DNA from: Daejeonella sp. JGW-45
GTDB taxonomy: Bacteria > Bacteroidota > Bacteroidia > Sphingobacteriales > Sphingobacteriaceae
Length of the DNA stretch: 64,000 bases
Direction: 5' to 3'
Assembly (NCBI RefSeq): GCF_029360805.1
Contig: NZ_JARKNC010000003.1
Coordinates: 310,001-374,000 of the forward strand
The translations under genes and the position numbers were made by a program. Numbering within the stretch: position 1 is the first letter of the stretch; each line of letters opens with the position of its first letter. Below the pieces are notes generated by a model. That model did no database searches and was not told where the DNA came from. It saw only the letters and a list, made by a program, of their open reading frames with translations. Below are positions 59,433-64,000 of this stretch, piece by piece.

Positions 59433-61568
59433 TTAAATGACTGTCTTGAACACATCGAGCTCGGCAAATGGCTGGCTTCTCAACCTCTTACCAGTTGCCT
59501 TGAAGATCGCATTCGCCACGGCACCTCCCGTTGGCGGAAGCGCTGGCTCCCCAAGTCCTGTTGGATCTATACCATTGTCGACAAAGTGTGTTTCAATTTC
59601 AGGGATCTCTTTCATCCGGATCAGGCGGTAGCTGTCGTAGTTCCTTTGCTGCGCTGCGCCATCTTTAAAACTAAGCTTGCTGTACATCGCGTGTCCCAGG
59701 CCATCAACGATGCCGCCCATTACCTGCTGGCGTGCGCCTCCGAGGTTAACCACCTGCCCGCAATCTGCAACAGCAACTATCTTTTTAACGACAGGCATAC
59801 TACCCTGCATTTCTACTTCCGCCACCTGGGCAACGTAAGAAGCATGTGAGAAATACACACTAAAGCCCTGTGATACATTTTTATTTTTACCCCAGTTCGA
59901 CTTCTCAGCCGCAAGCTTGATCACACCGATCATCCGGTCGACATCATAGCGCACCGGACCTGCAGGGCTTTTCTTAGCCTTTTCCAATAGTTCAAGCCTG
60001 AATGTCACCGGGTCTTTGCCTGCCGCCACAGCTACTTCATCCAGGAATGATTGCTCAGCATAGGCCAGGAAATTAGTTATCGGCGCACGCCATGCACCGG
60101 TGGTTATGGGCGACTTATGTTCTACTGAATCTATTAAAAGGTTGTCGACAGAGCCTGAAGGGAAATTATTCTCCCGTGTAGAATTGCCGGCATTTATTCC
60201 AACACCTCTTAATTTATAACCGGTCATATTACCCGATGCATCCAGCGCTGCTTCAAAACGATAGCGTACTGCCGGGCGGTAGGTACCACCGGTCATGTCA
60301 TCTTCTTTTGTCCAGATAAGCTTGATAGGCGCTTTCATGATGCTCGACAATTCGGCTGCTTCTACAGCGAAATCATTGTTGAGTCTCCTTCCGAAACCAC
60401 CTCCCAGGCGGGTAAGCTCTAAACTTATCTTATCCTCCGGAACTTTGAGCAGCTGAGCAACCTGTGTACGGGCCCGTGCAGGTGTCTGGGTAGGGCCGGC
60501 GAGTTCAACGCTATCAGGTTTTACGTGAGCAAAGAAGTTCATGGGCTCCATCGGACTGTGAGAAAGGAATGGGCACTGATATTCTCCTTTGACAACTTTA
60601 GCGGCATTCTTAAATGCGGCATCTACGTCGCCCTCTTTGCGGCGCACGGTGGCCGTTCCACTGTCCATTAAAGAAAGGAAAAGCTTGTTGTGATCATCTG
60701 TACTTTCAATATCTCCCTCCTTCTCATATTCTATCTTAAGCAGCTTCCTGGCTTTCATAACCTGCCAAGTCGACTTTCCTACGACAGCAACGTTATTCTT
60801 AAAACTAACCACATCGACGATGCCTGGCATCGCTTTCGCAGCAGCCGAATCTACCGACTTAAGTTTCATCCCAAATGATTCAGGTCGCTGTATCATCGCG
60901 AAAAGCATACCTTCACGTTGGAAATCAAGGCCAAAAAGCGGCTTGCCTGTAACTATCTTCTTATTTTCCACGTTCCTGACACTGGATCCGATCAGCTTAA
61001 AGTCTTTCCTGTCTTTAAGTTTTACATCAGTGGGTACAGACAATTTCGAAGCTGCTTCGGCCAGCTCACCATAGCTTAATTTTTTGCCCGACCGGTGGCT
61101 TACATAGCCGAGCGATGCGGTGCATTCAGATTCAGGTACAGACCATTGCTTTGCTGCCGCCTGAATGAGCATAGCTTTGGCTGTTGCTCCTGCCGTCCGG
61201 AGCAGTTTCCAGGAATGCGGTACTGCACCGCTGCCCCCTGTAAGTTGCCGGTCGAATTTGTTATCCAGGTTTGCCTGTAAAACTTTAACCTTTGTCCAAT
61301 CAGCTTCGAGCTCTTCAGCCACTACCATTGGAAAAGAGGTCATAATATTTTGTCCGAGCTCAGGGTTAGGCGACATGATGGTCACCACCCCGTCGGTAGC
61401 GATAGACAGGTAGCTGTTAAACCCGATGTTTCCCGCTAGGGCAGCATCAGAAACAATAACAGGCGCTGCCTCTACATTAAACCAGTTGAAGCCCAATACA
61501 AGTCCCCCGCCGGTAATAGCTGTCATCTTTAAGAAATCGCGCCGGCTGTTTTTAATTACACTTTCCAT
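59433..61568 (-). CDS. molybdopterin-binding hydroxylase subunit, IorB/xanthine-dehydrogenase-like, Tat-exported
   Basis: Protein of 711 residues. Twin-arginine signal SRRDFLKMTAITGGG (about 8-22). Molybdenum-site motifs: QFxGP-type EPMNFFAHVKPDSVELAGPTQ, GGGFGRRLNNDFAVEAAELS (about 390-410), GAWRAPITNFLAYAEQSFLD, and the C-terminal GLGEPALPPTGGAVANAI with the catalytic Glu. This is the isoquinoline 1-oxidoreductase/aldehyde dehydrogenase type that works with a small [2Fe-2S] subunit (61574-62032). It hydroxylates an aldehyde or N-heterocycle in the periplasm. No cytochrome c subunit is present, so the electron acceptor is unknown. Confidence 0.94.
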   Translation of the reverse strand: MESVIKNSRRDFLKMTAITGGGLVLGFNWFNVEAAPVIVSDAALAGNIGFNSYLSIATDGVVTIMSPNPELGQNIMTSFPMVVAEELEADWTKVKVLQANLDNKFDRQLTGGSGAVPHSWKLLRTAGATAKAMLIQAAAKQWSVPESECTASLGYVSHRSGKKLSYGELAEAASKLSVPTDVKLKDRKDFKLIGSSVRNVENKKIVTGKPLFGLDFQREGMLFAMIQRPESFGMKLKSVDSAAAKAMPGIVDVVSFKNNVAVVGKSTWQVMKARKLLKIEYEKEGDIESTDDHNKLFLSLMDSGTATVRRKEGDVDAAFKNAAKVVKGEYQCPFLSHSPMEPMNFFAHVKPDSVELAGPTQTPARARTQVAQLLKVPEDKISLELTRLGGGFGRRLNNDFAVEAAELSSIMKAPIKLIWTKEDDMTGGTYRPAVRYRFEAALDASGNMTGYKLRGVGINAGNSTRENNFPSGSVDNLLIDSVEHKSPITTGAWRAPITNFLAYAEQSFLDEVAVAAGKDPVTFRLELLEKAKKSPAGPVRYDVDRMIGVIKLAAEKSNWGKNKNVSQGFSVYFSHASYVAQVAEVEMQGSMPVVKKIVAVADCGQVVNLGGARQQVMGGIVDGLGHAMYSKLSFKDGAAQQRNYDSYRLIRMKEIPEIETHFVDNGIDPTGLGEPALPPTGGAVANAIFKATGKRLRSQPFAELDVFKTVI

Positions 61569-61573
61569 AATGA

Positions 61574-62032
61574 TCAGGCTTTAGTACTTGCTAATTTAAC
61601 TGCTTCGCGGATGCGGTGATAGGCGCCGCAACGGCATATATTACCATGCATAGTATTTGCAATATCCTCGTCGGAAGGCTTTGGTGTCTTTTTCAATAAA
61701 GCCGCAGCCGTCATGATCTGGCCGGCCTGGCAGTAACCGCATTGCGCTACATCAACTTCGTCCCATGCCAGCTGTAAAGGATGGTCTCCTTTCTCGGATA
61801 GACCTTCTATCGTAATTACCTGAGAGTTGCCTACGGCAGACACCGGGTACACACAAGAGCGGGTTGCTCCCCCGTTTACATGAACGGTACAGGCACCGCA
61901 CTGGGCGATCCCGCAGCCATATTTAGTTCCCACCAGTCCCAGATGGTCACGAAGGACCCAAAGAAGAGGGGTATCCGGTTCAACATCCGCCTGCAGTGTT
62001 TTACCGTTAACTTGAAGTTTATAAGTAGCCAT
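61574..62032 (-). CDS. [2Fe-2S]-binding subunit of molybdenum hydroxylase (IorA-like)
   Basis: Protein of 152 residues. The plant-type ferredoxin cluster is Cys40, Cys45, Cys48 and Cys60 ([18 protein letters not shown]). The second, helical cluster is Cys98, Cys101, Cys133 and Cys135 ([12 protein letters not shown]). It passes electrons from the molybdenum subunit 5 bp downstream. It has no signal of its own and would be carried out with the Tat-exported large subunit. First gene of this minus-strand pair. Confidence 0.96.
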   Translation of the reverse strand: MATYKLQVNGKTLQADVEPDTPLLWVLRDHLGLVGTKYGCGIAQCGACTVHVNGGATRSCVYPVSAVGNSQVITIEGLSEKGDHPLQLAWDEVDVAQCGYCQAGQIMTAAALLKKTPKPSDEDIANTMHGNICRCGAYHRIREAVKLASTKA

Positions 62033-62112
62033 AAATTAGGTATTGGTCGTTTTAAAAATAACTAAAATTATCTTCAATAAAATGTAACAATATCGTTTTT
62101 TAGCCGCCAGCG

Positions 62113-62162
62113 TCTCCCATCCCCATATCTCATCTCTCACAGCTCATCTCTCACATCTCAGT
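62113..62162. repeat. 7-bp-period array (TCTCACA/TCTCATC words)
   Basis: TCTCCCA (62113), an 8-nt slot, then TCTCATC (62128), TCTCACA (62135), GCTCATC (62142), TCTCACA (62149) and TCTCAGT (62156) run in a 7-bp register. It lies in the 195-bp divergent gap between the [2Fe-2S] subunit gene and the second amidohydrolase. Confidence 0.65.
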
Positions 62163-62227
62163 AACAATTCCATAATCAAATCTTGTTGCTAATTATTCTT
62201 AATTATATTAGGAAATAATTAAATCTT

Positions 62228-63511
62228 ATGAAATTAAACTGCTACAAGAAAACTAAACTAAGCCTCTTTACCCTAAGCTTCCTGGTTCTTACCGGGATTT
62301 CGGGCGTCAGAGCGCAGGAGATCGACCTGCTTCTTAAGGGAGGCCATGTGATCGACCCGGCGAATAATATTGACGGTAAAATGGATGTAGGCGTAAAAGC
62401 CGGCAAGATATTCCAGGTAGCTGCCAATATTCCGGCTGCCAGTGCAAAAAGGACAATTGACGTTACTGGCCTGTATGTAACCCCTGGAATTATCGACATG
62501 CACACCCACGTATTTGAGGGGAACGACCCGGGTTCTTATATTGCCGACGGCCATACCAGTGTGAATCCGGATGCTTTTAGTTTCCGCTCTGGTGTAACGA
62601 CCATGGTAGATGCAGGATCGTCGGGCTGGAGGAATTTCAGGAAGTTTAAGGAACAAACCATAGACCGTTCGCATACCAGAGTGCTGGCCTTACTTAATAT
62701 AGTCGGGACGGGAATGTATGGTCGTTTTGAGGAGCAGGACGTCAGCGATATGAATCCCGAAATGACTGCTCACATGATCAAGCGTTTGTACCCGCAGATA
62801 CTGGTCGGCATAAAGGCAGCGCATTATTGGGGCGGTTTTACCCAGGTAGATAAAGCGGTTGAAGCAGGGAAACTGGCTAATGTACCGGTCATGGTGGACT
62901 TCGGCGAACATAATCCGCCAAACCCTATTAAGTCACTGTTCCTGGAGCATTTGCGCCCGGGCGACATTTTTACGCATACTTATTCTTACGGACCGGCAAA
63001 TCGTGAAACTGTTGTTGATGAGGACGGAAAGGTAAAGCCCTTTATTTTTGAGGCTAAAAAAAGAGGGATACTTTTTGATGTTGGCCACGGCGGCGGGGCC
63101 TTCTCATGGAGACAGGCGGTGCCTGCAGTTAAACAGGGATTCAAACCTGATGTCATCAGCACCGACCTTCACGCAGAGAGCATGAACGCGGGAATGAAGG
63201 ATATGAGTAATGTAATGTCTAAATTCCTGAATATTGGGATGACCCTACAAGAAGTCATCCAGCGCTCAACACAGGCGCCGGCGAAAGTTATAAAACGGCC
63301 TGACCTCGGAAATCTGAGCATCGGCACCGAGGCCGACATCGCTGTATTCAGCCTGCAAAAGGGCAACTTTGGCTTTCTGGATGTGAGACGCATAAAGGTG
63401 CCCGGTACTCAGAAACTACAGGCAGAACTTACCCTGAGAGCGGGCCGCGTTATGTGGGATTTAAATGGTGTAGGCAGCCCGGCATATGATCCGACTTCAA
63501 AAACAAACTAA
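62228..63511 (+). CDS. exported amidohydrolase, cog3964/EF_0837-type (paralogue 2)
   Basis: Protein of 427 residues; signal peptide ends GVRAQ (residue 30). Motifs: LLKGGHVIDPANNIDGKMDVGV, IIDMHTH with His92 and His94, VGIKAAHYWGG (candidate carboxylated Lys), VMVDFGEHNPPNP, DIFTHTYSYG, STDLHAESMN (catalytic Asp). It is clearly paralogous to the product at 6576-7895 and closer to the tandem gene that follows 11 bp later. A periplasmic deacetylase or esterase role on a small hydroxy- or amino-acid derivative is likely. Unlike paralogue 1 it has a His right after the DFG motif. Confidence 0.88.
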   Translation: MKLNCYKKTKLSLFTLSFLVLTGISGVRAQEIDLLLKGGHVIDPANNIDGKMDVGVKAGKIFQVAANIPAASAKRTIDVTGLYVTPGIIDMHTHVFEGNDPGSYIADGHTSVNPDAFSFRSGVTTMVDAGSSGWRNFRKFKEQTIDRSHTRVLALLNIVGTGMYGRFEEQDVSDMNPEMTAHMIKRLYPQILVGIKAAHYWGGFTQVDKAVEAGKLANVPVMVDFGEHNPPNPIKSLFLEHLRPGDIFTHTYSYGPANRETVVDEDGKVKPFIFEAKKRGILFDVGHGGGAFSWRQAVPAVKQGFKPDVISTDLHAESMNAGMKDMSNVMSKFLNIGMTLQEVIQRSTQAPAKVIKRPDLGNLSIGTEADIAVFSLQKGNFGFLDVRRIKVPGTQKLQAELTLRAGRVMWDLNGVGSPAYDPTSKTN

Positions 63512-63522
63512 TAATTCAGAAC

Positions 63523-64000
63523 ATGCAATTACCGAATCGTTTTAACAGAAATTTCTTCAATTCTTTACTTACAGCCTGCTTTGTATTCTCGATGGCATTA
63601 CCGGCCTCGCTTAAAGCGCAACAGATCGACCTGCTTTTAAAGGGAGGTCACGTTATTGACCCGAAAAACAATATTGATGGCAAAATGGACGTAGCCATCG
63701 CTGACGGCAAGATCTTTAAAGTTGCAGCAAATATTCCGGCTAATACAGCAAAGAAGACGGTGAATGTTACAGGACTTTATGTCACCCCTGGATTAATTGA
63801 TATCCACGGGCATGTATTTCATGGGACGGAGCCTGATCATTACCTGAGCAACGGACTTACTGCACTTCCGCCTGACGGGTTTACATTCCGTGCGGGCGTA
63901 ACTACCGTCGTAGATGCTGGTGGTGCCGGCTGGCGAAACTTCGCGCTCTTTAAAAAGAATGTGATCGATGAATCGCAAACACGTGTTCTGGCTTTCATGA
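63523..64000 (+). CDS. exported amidohydrolase, cog3964/EF_0837-type (paralogue 3, 3' end cut by window edge)
   Basis: The frame is open from ATG 63523 to the window edge (159 codons). Signal peptide ends LKAQ (about 33). IDLLLKGGHVIDPKNNIDGKMDVAI, YVTPGLIDIHGHVF (His95, His97) and FRAGVTTVVDAGGAGWRNF repeat the paralogue 2 pattern. It starts 11 bp after paralogue 2, so the two are co-transcribed. The HxH interior residue differs in each of the three paralogues (V, T, G). Only about the first third of the protein is visible. Confidence 0.88.
   Translation, partial: MQLPNRFNRNFFNSLLTACFVFSMALPASLKAQQIDLLLKGGHVIDPKNNIDGKMDVAIADGKIFKVAANIPANTAKKTVNVTGLYVTPGLIDIHGHVFHGTEPDHYLSNGLTALPPDGFTFRAGVTTVVDAGGAGWRNFALFKKNVIDESQTRVLAFM

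Noticed and set aside
1-64000. Mobile elements, prophage, toxin-antitoxin or restriction systems
   Set aside because: No transposase, integrase, phage structural, toxin or methylase motif was seen in any long frame, and the arrays have no target-site duplications.

Overview
The window looks like chromosome of a Sphingobacteriaceae-type Bacteroidota (Pedobacter/Mucilaginibacter-like). The grounds are two ECF-sigma/FecR/SusC systems with STN-domain SusC proteins, SusD lipoproteins, DUF4974-type FecR, FucP-type sugar permeases, TAnnTTTG-like -7 promoter words and almost no Shine-Dalgarno signals. I see no rRNA, tRNA, CRISPR, prophage or insertion sequence.

Layout. (1) 1-6284, minus strand: a SusC cut by the window edge, its FecR, an SGNH hydrolase and an ECF sigma factor. 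(2) 6576-13244, plus strand: an exported cog3964-type amidohydrolase, a sugar-dehydrogenase-like propeller, a RidA protein, an LctP lactate/glycolate permease, a PepSY-like protein and a DUF2490 protein. Convergent to it at 13306-16433 is an operon of DUF485 protein, ActP-like symporter and a Tat-exported SelA-like PLP enzyme. An HGSNAT-like membrane acetyltransferase and an Amidase_2 lipoprotein follow. (3) 18707-44352, minus strand: a 25-kb polysaccharide utilisation locus (PUL), in transcription order two exported AGE-family proteins, an iduronate-2-sulfatase-like enzyme, an aldo/keto reductase, a lipoprotein formylglycine-generating enzyme, an NRAMP-like transporter, NagA-like, NagB-like, a propeller lipoprotein, an MFS sugar permease, a large heparinase II/III-family lyase, an SDR, UxuA, sigma, FecR, SusC and SusD. 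The content fits a sulfated glycosaminoglycan-like substrate with uronic acid and amino sugar. (4) 44719-53081: an outer-membrane beta-barrel protein, a class A beta-lactamase-like protein, and a tight lutA-lutB-lutC-malate synthase operon. (5) 53235-62032: PHB-depolymerase-like esterase, MoaC-MoaB fusion, small housekeeping genes, and a two-subunit molybdenum hydroxylase. (6) 62228-64000: two more exported cog3964 amidohydrolases, the last one cut by the window edge.

How the parts may work together. The PUL imports and degrades a sulfated, uronate- and amino-sugar-containing polymer under its own sigma/anti-sigma pair. The exported amidohydrolases, the exported SelA-like enzyme, LctP, ActP, LutABC and malate synthase could form a route for small acylated hydroxy or amino acids: periplasmic cleavage, uptake of the hydroxy acid and acetate, oxidation, then condensation. 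That route is inference.

Most unusual signals: (a) six intergenic arrays with a fixed period of 7 bp (four loci) or 11 bp (two loci), each with its own repeat word, several with inverted arms, five of them abutting or containing the stop codon of the preceding gene; (b) at both SusC genes, a plus-strand -7-like word overlapping the susC start codon followed 65-78 nt later by a plus-strand intrinsic terminator, which is the layout of a cis-antisense small RNA.
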